Position numbers and translations under genes: made by a program. A model generated the notes under the pieces. That model worked only from the letters and a program-made list of their open reading frames with translations. It had not been told where the DNA came from and searched no databases. Source: Mycoplana azooxidifex (lineage in GTDB: Bacteria; Pseudomonadota; Alphaproteobacteria; Rhizobiales; Rhizobiaceae). From it: 64,000 bases of DNA. The stretch is from the NCBI RefSeq assembly GCF_014196765.1, contig NZ_JACIEE010000003.1:248001-312000 (forward strand), written 5' to 3'. Position 1 is the first letter of the stretch, and each line of letters opens with the position of its first letter. Of this stretch, positions 54,644-64,000 are shown piece by piece.

Positions 54644-57501
54644 ATCGGCTCGGGACCGAAATTATCGCGGCGACGCGCTCGATCTCCCGACTGGTCGGCC
54701 TGCCCATCTCGCTGCGTCGCGCCTACAGGGAATACACGATTGACCTGACCAGAAGGCAGCAGGATCCAGGCAGCCATGCGTCGCATCCTGCAACACCGGA
54801 TGACGCAAAGGTGCAGACCGGTCCGGCGGAGAGCCTGGAACAGCAGATCGAAACGCTGAAGAAGGACAACGGGTTGCTTCTGGAGCGCGCCGACCAGGCG
54901 GAGCGCGCGAAGAGGCGCTCCAACGACGCCATCAGGCAGATCCAGCGGCAACTCGCCTATCGCATCGGAGCCGATATCGTCGCCGCCCGCTCCCTGCCCG
55001 CGATGCTCAAGCTGCCGCTCACCCTGCGGCGCACCTATGCCGACTTCAAGGCGGGCGGTAACGGATCCAAGCGGGCCGCCGAGTTCCACCGGGATATCGG
55101 CGATTTAGAAGCCAAGATGTGGGGCGGCTATGCGAAATATGCCCATGCCGAACTCGTGCAATGCCTGGAGGACAGCAGACTCAGATCCAAGGACCGGTCG
55201 GCCGCCGCGCATGCGCTGGCGCGCTGGAGTTTCGTCGACGGGGATTTTGGCCAGGCGGCGGACCTGATGGAACGCAGCACCAAGCTGCATCGCGACAACA
55301 TTCGCGAGAAGTGCCTCTGCCAGTTGATGTGCCTGGCGCAGGCCGGCCGCGTGGTCGAGGCCGAAACCGTGCTGGGGCAGATCCAGTCCAAGGTCAACGA
55401 GTTCATCGACTATTCCGTGATACGGGCCGACATAGCGCGCCGCAGGGCGCTTCTGGACGGCCGCTCGGTCCTGGACAGCGACCGCATCTATCTGGATGGG
55501 CTGAACCTCGCCATGGCGCCATCCGGCATGTCCCCCCTCAAACCGGCCGATCCCTCCAAGCCGCTCAGCATCTGGAACCTCGTCTCCCATGCGCCTGAAA
55601 GCAGGGCTGCCCAGAGGTCGAAGGTTTCCATCATCGTGCCTGCCTTCAATGCGGAAAAGACGCTGACGATGGCGTTGGAAAGCCTCGTGGCGCAAACGTG
55701 GCGGAACATCGAGATCATCGTGGTCGATGACTGCAGCACCGACGGCACCTGCGCGCTGGTGGAGAACTTTGCTGCAGCCGATCCGCGCGTCCGCCTCGTG
55801 CGGCGCACCGTCAACGGTGGCGCCTATCCGGCACGAAATGACGGCGTGGAGGTTGCGACCGGTGACTTCATCACGGTGTGCGACAGCGACGACTGGTCGC
55901 ATCCGGAGAAGATCGAGCGCCAGGTCAACGAACTGGCAGCAAATCCGCAATGCGTTGCCGTCCTGTCGCATTGGCTGCGCGTGGACGACGATCTCGGCGT
56001 GGTCGGCTCCTGGATTCCGAAGAAGAGCCTGCTGGACATGAACTTTTCGTCGCTTCTGGTGCGGCGCGACGTCTTCGACCGCCTTCGCGGCTGGGACGAG
56101 GTGAAGGTCACCGGCGACGCCGAGTTCAGGTCGCGCATTCTGTCCGTCTATGGCGAAGAGTCGATCTGCAAGGTGAAGCACAACAACATCCTGTCGCTTT
56201 CGCTGGCCCGCGAGGATTCCCTGACCCGTTCCAAGGCGACCCATATGCGCTCGCTCTTTTACGGCGTTCGCGGCCAGTATCGGGACTCCTACCGGAACTG
56301 GCACCTGACCTTGCAGCAGGGCGGCGATCCGCACCTTCCCCGCACCAACGGGCGCTACCCAGTCCCGCTCGGTAATCGCCGCGCTGTGGACGGCGACCGG
56401 ACGTTCGATCTCGTCGTGATCTGCGACTTCGTGCTGAAGGGCGGCGCTTTCGTCTCGACGATGAACTATATTGCGGCCGCCGCCCGGGCCGGGCTGAAGA
56501 TCGCCGCGGTTCACTGGCGCAAGTATGAACTCAATGTCGAGTCTCCGCTCAATCCCGCATTCTACGACGCCTGCCTGAAATATGGCATCTCGATCCTGAC
56601 GCCCGGGGACGAGGTCAGAACGACCAACATGCTGATCGGCTATCCTGCGGTCCTGCAGAACATCCCCGACCGCTTCCCGAAGATCGAGGCCGACAACGTG
56701 ATCGTCCTGATCAACCAGTTCGCCACGCGGCTGGTCGACGGCTCGGATCGCCAGTATGAACCGGAAGTCATCCGGCAGCACCTGGTCGAGCTGTTCGGAA
56801 CATCCGGCACCTGGATACCGATATCCCACTGGGTGAAACGGCTGATGCAGGAAGATCCAAGCTACCCGGAGCCCTATGGCGAACCGTGGCACCCAATGGT
56901 CGACACCGATACTTGGTGCGCCGCACCGATCGTGTGGCGCGGCGGCGGCGATCGTCGCCCGGTCCTCGGTCGGCACGGCAGGGACGCCTATACGAAATGG
57001 CCCAGCACGCTCGAAGCGCTGAAAGCCGCTTACTGCGTCGACATGGATGCCGACCTGAAATTTCAGGGCGGGGCGAAGCATGCAAGGAGCATGCTTGGCT
57101 TTTCGCCGCAGAACTGGGAAGTCATGCACTTCGATGCGATCCCCGTGAACGCCTTCCTGGAGAGCCTCGACTTCTTCATCCATTTTCCGCACGAGCTCTA
57201 CATCGAGGAATTCGGGCGCGCGCCGATGGAGGGAATGGCTGTCGGAAAAGTAACAATCCTGCCGCCGCAGTTCCGTGAGACCTTCGGAGACGCGGCCGTG
57301 TATTGCGAACCCGACCAGGTTAGAGAGACCGTCCAGCGCTTCTGGAACGATGAGGCCGCCTACCGGGCCCAGGCCCAGAAGGGACGCGAATTCGTGCTGC
57401 GGCACTGCGACCAGAAGGGCTTCCTCGAGCGGTTGAACGCGGTGGAAACCTCCAACCGAGGCGGACGCACTGCCGGCGCTGGGGTCCAGACTGGAAATTG
57501 A
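54424..57501 (+). CDS. Multidomain glycosyltransferase (coiled coil, helical domain, GT2, GT4-like)
   Basis: A 1025-residue cytoplasmic protein. The N-terminus has a coiled coil and an internal duplication: QLAYRLGTEIIAATRS (71-86) and QLAYRIGADIVAARS (176-190), each with an LRRxY stretch after. A helical, TPR-like region (about 225-385) leads to a GT2 domain (399-640) with KVSIIVPAFNA, VVDDCSTDGT and the metal-binding DSDDW at 487-491. The C-terminal 350 residues resemble a GT4-type transferase (LVVICDFVLKGGAF, FFIHFPHELYIEEFGRAPMEGMA). ATG 54424 has AAGAGG upstream. Probably elongates a surface polysaccharide with two linkages. Confidence 0.85.
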   Translation: MTGKQQTQYDNRMLDAPEGVLPIEKIVTDIHALEEQVRSLLELNASLRQRVDASERAMRNAAAAIDRQREQLAYRLGTEIIAATRSISRLVGLPISLRRAYREYTIDLTRRQQDPGSHASHPATPDDAKVQTGPAESLEQQIETLKKDNGLLLERADQAERAKRRSNDAIRQIQRQLAYRIGADIVAARSLPAMLKLPLTLRRTYADFKAGGNGSKRAAEFHRDIGDLEAKMWGGYAKYAHAELVQCLEDSRLRSKDRSAAAHALARWSFVDGDFGQAADLMERSTKLHRDNIREKCLCQLMCLAQAGRVVEAETVLGQIQSKVNEFIDYSVIRADIARRRALLDGRSVLDSDRIYLDGLNLAMAPSGMSPLKPADPSKPLSIWNLVSHAPESRAAQRSKVSIIVPAFNAEKTLTMALESLVAQTWRNIEIIVVDDCSTDGTCALVENFAAADPRVRLVRRTVNGGAYPARNDGVEVATGDFITVCDSDDWSHPEKIERQVNELAANPQCVAVLSHWLRVDDDLGVVGSWIPKKSLLDMNFSSLLVRRDVFDRLRGWDEVKVTGDAEFRSRILSVYGEESICKVKHNNILSLSLAREDSLTRSKATHMRSLFYGVRGQYRDSYRNWHLTLQQGGDPHLPRTNGRYPVPLGNRRAVDGDRTFDLVVICDFVLKGGAFVSTMNYIAAAARAGLKIAAVHWRKYELNVESPLNPAFYDACLKYGISILTPGDEVRTTNMLIGYPAVLQNIPDRFPKIEADNVIVLINQFATRLVDGSDRQYEPEVIRQHLVELFGTSGTWIPISHWVKRLMQEDPSYPEPYGEPWHPMVDTDTWCAAPIVWRGGGDRRPVLGRHGRDAYTKWPSTLEALKAAYCVDMDADLKFQGGAKHARSMLGFSPQNWEVMHFDAIPVNAFLESLDFFIHFPHELYIEEFGRAPMEGMAVGKVTILPPQFRETFGDAAVYCEPDQVRETVQRFWNDEAAYRAQAQKGREFVLRHCDQKGFLERLNAVETSNRGGRTAGAGVQTGN

Positions 57502-57647
57502 CGGCCGCCTGCTGCGGCCCGTCGAATTTGTAGGCCGTATGACACGGCCTTCGCCATCCAGCGGAAATCGTCGTGCGTCCCGCTCCGGCTTGAAGCGGAC
57601 GCCACGTTAGAAAAAGTCCTCAGCCAGGGGACACGGGGAGACATGGA

Positions 57648-58229
57648 ATGAGCTATGCGGACGGCAGATACTGGGCGGGGCGCAGCGATCTGTTGTACTA
57701 CCAGTATTTCAGGATGATCATTCGCTGCGTGGGTAAGGACGCCGGCAGTATGATCGATATCGGGTCGGGAAACGCCCCCTATCTCGAATGGTTCGACTGG
57801 ATCGCAAAGCGGGTATCGGTCGACATTCGCACGCCTTACCGGTCCGCCACCGTCGACGGCATCAAGGGCGACATTCACAAGCTCGCGTTTCCCGAAAAGT
57901 TCGATATCTGCACCTGCATGCAGGTCATGGAGCATGTGCCCGAGGCCGGGCCATTCGCACAGCGCCTGCTCGAACTCGGCAAGCTCGTGGTCGTATCGGT
58001 GCCGTACAAATGGCCTGCCGGAAAGACGAACGGCCACATCCACGACCCGGTCGATCTCGAGAAGCTGACCACTTGGTTCGGCCGCAAGCCGAACTATAGC
58101 CAGATCGTCAAGGAACCCTTCGCCGGTTCGAAGGGCCGCAGGCTGTTTGCCATATACGATCCGGCCGATCCCGAGAAGAAGTTCGGCTCGTCCTACTTCT
58201 CGCAGCGGCGCCCGCTCCCGAACGCATGA
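57648..58229 (+). CDS. SAM-dependent methyltransferase
   Basis: A 193-residue class I methyltransferase. Motif I is MIDIGSGNAPYLEWF, RVSVDIRTPY supplies the acidic residue after beta 2, and FDICTCMQVMEHVPEAGPF is the Methyltransf_11-type motif. A GGGGAGACATGGA tract is the ribosome binding site. It is 146 bp downstream of the large glycosyltransferase in the same direction and is the last island gene before the tRNA. Likely glycan-related; substrate unknown. A 7-bp hairpin (CCGGACC-gtga-GGTCCGG, 58252-58269) follows and may end transcription. Confidence 0.83.
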   Translation: MSYADGRYWAGRSDLLYYQYFRMIIRCVGKDAGSMIDIGSGNAPYLEWFDWIAKRVSVDIRTPYRSATVDGIKGDIHKLAFPEKFDICTCMQVMEHVPEAGPFAQRLLELGKLVVVSVPYKWPAGKTNGHIHDPVDLEKLTTWFGRKPNYSQIVKEPFAGSKGRRLFAIYDPADPEKKFGSSYFSQRRPLPNA

Positions 58230-58356
58230 GTTCCAGGCACAGAAAGCGTCTCCGGACCGTGAGGTCCGGCGGCGCCTGGGCGGGCAGAGACGTGCGTCTC
58301 GACTGAGGAGAGCGGCGTGCTTGTACCTTGGGCTTACCTGATCATTATGGGAGATT

Positions 58357-58432
<76 letters not shown>

Positions 58433-58536
58433 ATCAAGGGTCCGGCGTAGCCGGTTCCGGGATACCGAACCGGGGTTTCCCCGGCAGGTGCGGCTTCATA
58501 CTTCCGGTTTCGGGAGATGGCAAGCCGAAAAATCCG

Positions 58537-58567
58537 TTCCGGCCGAACTTTTTGAATTCGGCCGGAA
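58537..58567 (-). terminator. Terminator of the TIGR02300 gene
   Basis: A perfect 11-bp stem (TTCCGGCCGAA/TTCGGCCGGAA) with a 9-nt loop is followed on the minus strand by ATTTTTC, 11 bp past the stop codon. Confidence 0.85.
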
Positions 58568-58577
58568 AATCATCGAT

Positions 58578-58973
58578 TTAGACTTCCTCGTCGTCGCCGG
58601 TGACGCCGATGATGCCGGTCATGTCGTCGTTGTCGTCGTCCTCGTCCTGCTCGAGGAAGGTATCGTCGTCGTCATCGCCGATCTCGACTTCGTCGTCGCC
58701 CAGATCCGGCAGGTCGTCGCCGCCCGATGCTTCTTCGTCGGCATCCTCCAGCGAAACCAGCTCGACTTCCGTGCTCTCGGTATCGACCTCGTTGACCTCT
58801 TCTTCCTCGTCCTTCTCCATGACGGCCGCAGCCGAGGTTTCCTCGAAGAAGGAGAGCGGATAGGACTTGCCCGTATAGGGCGATACGATCGGGTCGCGGT
58901 TCAGATCGTAGAACTTACGGCCCGTCTCCGGGTCAATGCGCTTGGTTCCAAGTTCCGGTTTTGCCACAGTCAA
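58578..58973 (-). CDS. TIGR02300 family acidic protein
   Basis: A 131-residue protein. The N-terminus MTVAKPELGTKRIDPETGRKFYD and the short PIVSPYTGKSYPLSFFEE block are the TIGR02300 signature. The remaining half is almost entirely Asp, Glu, Val and Gly (EEEVNEVDTESTEVELVS, then DDDDDTFLEQDEDD). Function unknown; homologues next to aroA are usual in Rhizobiales. It is divergent from aroA. Confidence 0.92.
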   Translation of the reverse strand: MTVAKPELGTKRIDPETGRKFYDLNRDPIVSPYTGKSYPLSFFEETSAAAVMEKDEEEEVNEVDTESTEVELVSLEDADEEASGGDDLPDLGDDEVEIGDDDDDTFLEQDEDDDNDDMTGIIGVTGDDEEV

Positions 58974-60650
<1,677 letters not shown>

Positions 60651-60843
60651 ACGCGTGAACGCCAGGCCCGCTCAAGAGGGTCTCTGGACACCGCTCCGGG
60701 AGTGCGAGCTTTGGCGCGGCGCCGAATCTGCCTCACGGAAAGTTAAGGACATTTACGGCAATCAAAGACCGGCCGCCCCTTGGCATCACACACCATTTTC
60801 CGCTAACACGCTCCGTGACGCGGATGTGACGCAAGGATGCGAA

Positions 60844-61473
60844 ATGACGACGATTGCCATCGACGGTCCAGCGGCTGCCGGCAAGGGCACGTTGTCGCGC
60901 CAGATTGCCGAGGCGTACGGGTACCATCATCTCGACACCGGCCTGACCTACCGCGCAACGGCCAAGGCGCTTTTGGATCGCGGCCTGCCGCTTGACGACG
61001 AGGCAGTCGCCGCCGATGTCGCGCGGAACCTGGACCTTACCGGCCTCGATCGCACGGTTCTGTCGGCGCACGGGATCGGCGAGGCCGCCTCGAAGATCGC
61101 CGTCATGCCGGGCGTTCGCCGCGCGCTGGTCGAGGCACAGCGGGAATTCGCCGCGCGCGAGCCGGGAACGGTCCTCGACGGCCGCGACATCGGCACGGTC
61201 GTCTGCCCGGATGCCACCGTAAAGCTCTACGTGACGGCGTCGGCGGATGTGCGCGCGCGCCGGCGCTACGACGAGATCATCGCCCATGGGGGGACTGCCG
61301 ACTATGACGCGGTCTTCGAAGATGTACGCCGCCGCGACGCGCGCGACATGGGCCGCGCCGACAGCCCCTTGAGGCCCGCGGAAAACGCGCACTTGCTAGA
61401 TACCTCTGAAATGAGTATAGAGGCGGCGTTTTCGGCGGCAAAATCCATCATCGACGCCGCCCTTACGCACTAG
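60844..61473 (+). CDS. cmk: Cytidylate kinase
   Basis: Phosphorylates CMP and dCMP. The 209-residue product begins [19 protein letters not shown] (P-loop GPAAAGKGT) and contains [22 protein letters not shown] and [15 protein letters not shown], the CMP- and LID-region blocks. ATG 60844 was selected over an upstream in-frame Met at 60655. Middle gene of aroA-cmk-rpsA. Confidence 0.96.
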   Translation: MTTIAIDGPAAAGKGTLSRQIAEAYGYHHLDTGLTYRATAKALLDRGLPLDDEAVAADVARNLDLTGLDRTVLSAHGIGEAASKIAVMPGVRRALVEAQREFAAREPGTVLDGRDIGTVVCPDATVKLYVTASADVRARRRYDEIIAHGGTADYDAVFEDVRRRDARDMGRADSPLRPAENAHLLDTSEMSIEAAFSAAKSIIDAALTH

Positions 61474-61588
61474 AGCGACAGCCGTCCCCGCGCCGGTTTT
61501 GCTTCCGATACAGGAAGCGGATGTGCATCGCTCATTGTCAACGCTAACCCCCGGCGCCCGTGCCTTTGTCGGCACACCAGGAGTTTCC

Positions 61589-63295
61589 ATGTCCACAGCC
61601 AATCCCACGCGCGACGATTTCGCAGCCCTGCTGCAGGAATCCTTCGCCACCCACGACCTGGCCGAAGGCTATGTCACCAAGGGCCTGATCACGGCCATCG
61701 AGAAGGACGTCGCGATCGTCGACGTCGGTCTCAAGGTCGAAGGGCGCATCGCCCTCAAGGAATTCGGCGCCAAGTCCAAGGACGGCACGCTGAAGGTCGG
61801 CGACGAAGTCGAAGTCTATGTCGAGCGCATCGAAAACGCTCTCGGCGAAGCCGTTCTTTCGCGCGAAAAGGCTCGCCGCGAAGAGAGCTGGGCCAAGCTC
61901 GAAGTCAAGTTCGAAGCCGGCGAGCGCGTCGAAGGCGTCATCTTCAACCAGGTCAAGGGTGGCTTCACCGTCGATCTCGACGGCGCCGTCGCCTTCCTGC
62001 CGCGTTCGCAGGTCGACATCCGTCCGATCCGCGACGTCACGCCGCTCATGCACAACCCGCAGCCCTTCGAAATCCTCAAGATGGACAAGCGCCGCGGCAA
62101 CATCGTCGTTTCGCGCCGTACGGTCCTCGAAGAAAGCCGCGCCGAGCAGCGTTCTGAAATCGTCCAGAACCTCGAAGAAGGCCAGGTTGTCGACGGCGTC
62201 GTCAAGAACATCACCGATTACGGTGCGTTCGTCGACCTCGGCGGCATTGACGGCCTGCTGCACGTCACCGACATGGCCTGGCGCCGCGTCAACCATCCGT
62301 CGGAGATCCTGTCCATCGGCCAGCAGGTCAAGGTTCAGATCATCCGCATCAACCAGGAAACCCACCGTATCTCGCTCGGCATGAAGCAGCTCGAGAGCGA
62401 TCCGTGGGATGGCATCGGCACGAAGTACCCGACCGGCAAGAAGATCTCCGGTACGGTTACGAACATCACCGACTACGGTGCGTTCGTCGAGCTGGAGCCG
62501 GGCATCGAAGGCCTGATCCACATCTCCGAAATGTCCTGGACCAAGAAGAACGTACACCCCGGCAAGATCCTGTCCACGAGCCAGGAAGTCGACGTTGTCG
62601 TTCTCGAAGTCGACCCGACCAAGCGTCGCATCTCGCTCGGCCTCAAGCAGACGCTTGAAAATCCGTGGGAAGCATTCGCGCACAGCCATCCGGCTGGCAC
62701 CGAAGTCGAAGGCGAAGTCAAGAACAAGACCGAGTTCGGCCTGTTCATCGGCCTCGACGGCGACGTCGACGGCATGGTCCACCTCTCCGACCTCGACTGG
62801 AACCGTCCGGGCGAGCAGGTCATCGAGGAATTCAACAAGGGCGACGTCGTCAAGGCTGTCGTTCTCGATGTGGACGTCGACAAGGAGCGCATCTCGCTCG
62901 GCATCAAGCAGCTCGGCCGTGACGCGGTCGGCGAAGCTGCCGCTTCCGGCGACCTGCGCAAGAATGCAGTCGTTTCGTGCGAAGTCACCGCGATCAACGA
63001 TGGCGGCCTCGAAGTGAAGCTCGTCAACCACGAGGACATCTCTTCGTTCATCCGCCGCGCCGACCTGTCGCGCGACCGCGACGAGCAGCGCCCCGAGCGC
63101 TTCTCGGTCGGCCAGGTCGTCGATGCCCGCGTGCTGAACTTCTCCAAGAAGGACCGCAAGATCCAGCTGTCGATCAAGGCTCTGGAAATTGCCGAAGAGA
63201 AGGAAGCCGTCGCACAGTTCGGTTCGTCCGACTCGGGCGCTTCGCTCGGCGACATCCTGGGCGCAGCCCTGAAGAACCGGCAGAACAACGAGTAA
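61589..63295 (+). CDS. rpsA: 30S ribosomal protein S1
   Basis: mRNA-binding ribosomal protein with six S1 (OB-fold) repeats over 568 residues. The repeats are recognisable from recurring NITDYGAFVDLGGIDGLLH, NITDYGAFVELEPGIEGLIH and KTEFGLFIGLDGDVDGMVH-type blocks. CAGGAG at 61578 is the ribosome binding site for ATG 61589. Codon choice is more biased (TCG, GTC, CGC, AAG) than in neighbours, as expected for high expression. Followed by a strong terminator. Confidence 0.98.
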   Translation: MSTANPTRDDFAALLQESFATHDLAEGYVTKGLITAIEKDVAIVDVGLKVEGRIALKEFGAKSKDGTLKVGDEVEVYVERIENALGEAVLSREKARREESWAKLEVKFEAGERVEGVIFNQVKGGFTVDLDGAVAFLPRSQVDIRPIRDVTPLMHNPQPFEILKMDKRRGNIVVSRRTVLEESRAEQRSEIVQNLEEGQVVDGVVKNITDYGAFVDLGGIDGLLHVTDMAWRRVNHPSEILSIGQQVKVQIIRINQETHRISLGMKQLESDPWDGIGTKYPTGKKISGTVTNITDYGAFVELEPGIEGLIHISEMSWTKKNVHPGKILSTSQEVDVVVLEVDPTKRRISLGLKQTLENPWEAFAHSHPAGTEVEGEVKNKTEFGLFIGLDGDVDGMVHLSDLDWNRPGEQVIEEFNKGDVVKAVVLDVDVDKERISLGIKQLGRDAVGEAAASGDLRKNAVVSCEVTAINDGGLEVKLVNHEDISSFIRRADLSRDRDEQRPERFSVGQVVDARVLNFSKKDRKIQLSIKALEIAEEKEAVAQFGSSDSGASLGDILGAALKNRQNNE

Positions 63296-63320
63296 TCGTT
63301 CTCTGGGACGCAAGACAGTG

Positions 63321-63354
63321 AAGCCCGCGGGGAGCGATCCCCGCGGGCTTTTTT
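63321..63354 (+). terminator. Rho-independent terminator of rpsA
   Basis: A perfect 13-bp GC stem (AAGCCCGCGGGGA/TCCCCGCGGGCTT) with a GCGA tetraloop and a run of six T, 25 bp past the stop codon. Confidence 0.95.
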
Positions 63355-63398
63355 CATGCAGGCTTTCGCAAAGGCGGCGCGGCCATCCGCACGGTCGG

Positions 63399-64000
63399 TC
63401 AGGTCCAGTATTCGCCGAGCTTCTGGTAGAAGGCGAAGCCGGGATCGGGCGGGGCAACGAGATCTTCGATCTTGCGCCGGCGCTTTGCCATGTCAGGCGT
63501 GTCGTCTTCCGACGGGTACCCCTCGGCCTCCCCCTCTGCATCGTCTTCGGCCTGCTCTCCGCCCGCCCCGTTCTCTCCGGCCGTGTCCGTCGTCTCCTCC
63601 TCGTCCTCGGGCGGTTCGCGGCGGCGTGGCTCCTGCGTTTCCAGGTCGTCCTGCGCAGGCAGGTAGGGCACGAAGGGGACGGCGAGACCGTCGCGGAACG
63701 GCGGCAACGCGGCCCGCTCGGGCAACGGGGGCGGCAGGGGCATTGCGGGCGGGCGAACGGGCGCATCGGCATCCTCGGCGGCAGCCGCCGGCCGTCCGGC
63801 CTGCGTTTTATCCTCGGCAACACCCTGGGGCTGGGCGACGGCAGGCCGGGCCGCATTCGCAGCCTCGGTCGTCGCTGGTCCTGGCGCTTCTCCGCCAGCG
63901 GCGAGAGTGCTCCGTTCAGGCATGGCGTTGGCGGCGCGCAGCCGGCCGGCCGAATCTTCGCTGCCCTCGGCCACATCCGGCATGGACGGCGCCAGCGCGA
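63399..64000 (-). CDS. 3' part of an acidic, Pro/Ala-rich protein (clipped at right edge)
   Basis: The frame stays open to the window edge; an in-frame Met at 63983 could be internal. The visible about 200 residues are low-complexity: Ala/Pro-rich (RPPAMPLPPPLPERAALPP), then an acidic run (EDEEETTDTAGENGAGGEQ), ending with a more ordered MAKRRRKIEDLVAPPDPGF and FYQKLGEYWT. I do not recognise the family. It converges on rpsA, and the terminator between may serve both. Confidence 0.6.
   Translation of the reverse strand, partial: ALAPSMPDVAEGSEDSAGRLRAANAMPERSTLAAGGEAPGPATTEAANAARPAVAQPQGVAEDKTQAGRPAAAAEDADAPVRPPAMPLPPPLPERAALPPFRDGLAVPFVPYLPAQDDLETQEPRRREPPEDEEETTDTAGENGAGGEQAEDDAEGEAEGYPSEDDTPDMAKRRRKIEDLVAPPDPGFAFYQKLGEYWT

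Noticed and set aside
61544-63976. 810-codon minus-strand open frame opposite rpsA
   Set aside because: Antisense shadow of ribosomal protein S1, whose codon bias leaves the opposite strand free of stops.

Overview
The window is a GC-rich chromosomal segment of an alphaproteobacterium, almost certainly Rhizobiaceae (Agrobacterium/Rhizobium/Ensifer/Shinella-like). The reasons are the gene orders pcaQ/pcaDCHG-B with pcaR/pcaIJF, dapD-dapE-truA-fmt-def, argB...engB-yidC-rnpA-rpmH and TIGR02300-aroA-cmk-rpsA. The aroA product is very similar to the Agrobacterium CP4 class II EPSP synthase, and short dispersed repeats of rhizobial type are present.

Layout. 0-5.8 kb: a clipped gene end, a PLD-type cardiolipin synthase facing an endonuclease/exonuclease/phosphatase-fold protein, an aromatic/aspartate aminotransferase, an ArsC-like protein and an RTX protein. 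5.9-15.0 kb: the complete protocatechuate branch of the beta-ketoadipate pathway in two divergent units, pcaDCHGB with LysR regulator PcaQ and pcaIJF with IclR regulator PcaR. Each unit has a clear palindromic operator, and a sulfite-oxidase-like gene lies between them. 15.1-23.8 kb: ribokinase, rmuC, def, a FitAB/VapBC toxin-antitoxin pair wedged between def and fmt, truA, a membrane protein, dapE, a 200-bp MITE-like element, a DUF805 protein and dapD. 24-35.3 kb: LOG-family protein, HAD hydrolase, two EamA transporters, a PEP-mutase-family protein, argB, an ECF sigma/anti-sigma pair, a DUF1269 protein, engB, yidC, rnpA and rpmH. 35.7-39.5 kb: a chemoreceptor and a sensor histidine kinase.

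39.7-58.4 kb is the most unusual part. Between tRNA-Arg(ACG) and tRNA-Ala(GGC) lies an envelope-glycan region. It holds a large secreted beta-helix/RTX protein, a TPR-glycosyltransferase, a NeuB-type nonulosonic acid synthase, a pyruvyltransferase-family protein, methyltransferases, a NeuA-PseG fusion, an FkbM-coiled-coil-GT2 fusion and a 1025-residue multidomain glycosyltransferase. The nonulosonic acid genes are bracketed by two direct copies (about 510-540 bp) of the promoter and 5' end of that last glycosyltransferase, one copy being a truncated pseudogene. This suggests the roughly 11.7-kb cassette arrived by, or could be lost through, recombination. The upstream sugar-modifying enzymes of the pathway are not in the window.

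58.5-64 kb returns to conserved genes: the TIGR02300 acidic protein, aroA, cmk, rpsA with a strong terminator, and the 3' part of an acidic/proline-rich gene running off the right edge. All gene calls come from reading translations, motifs and context; no database searches were run.
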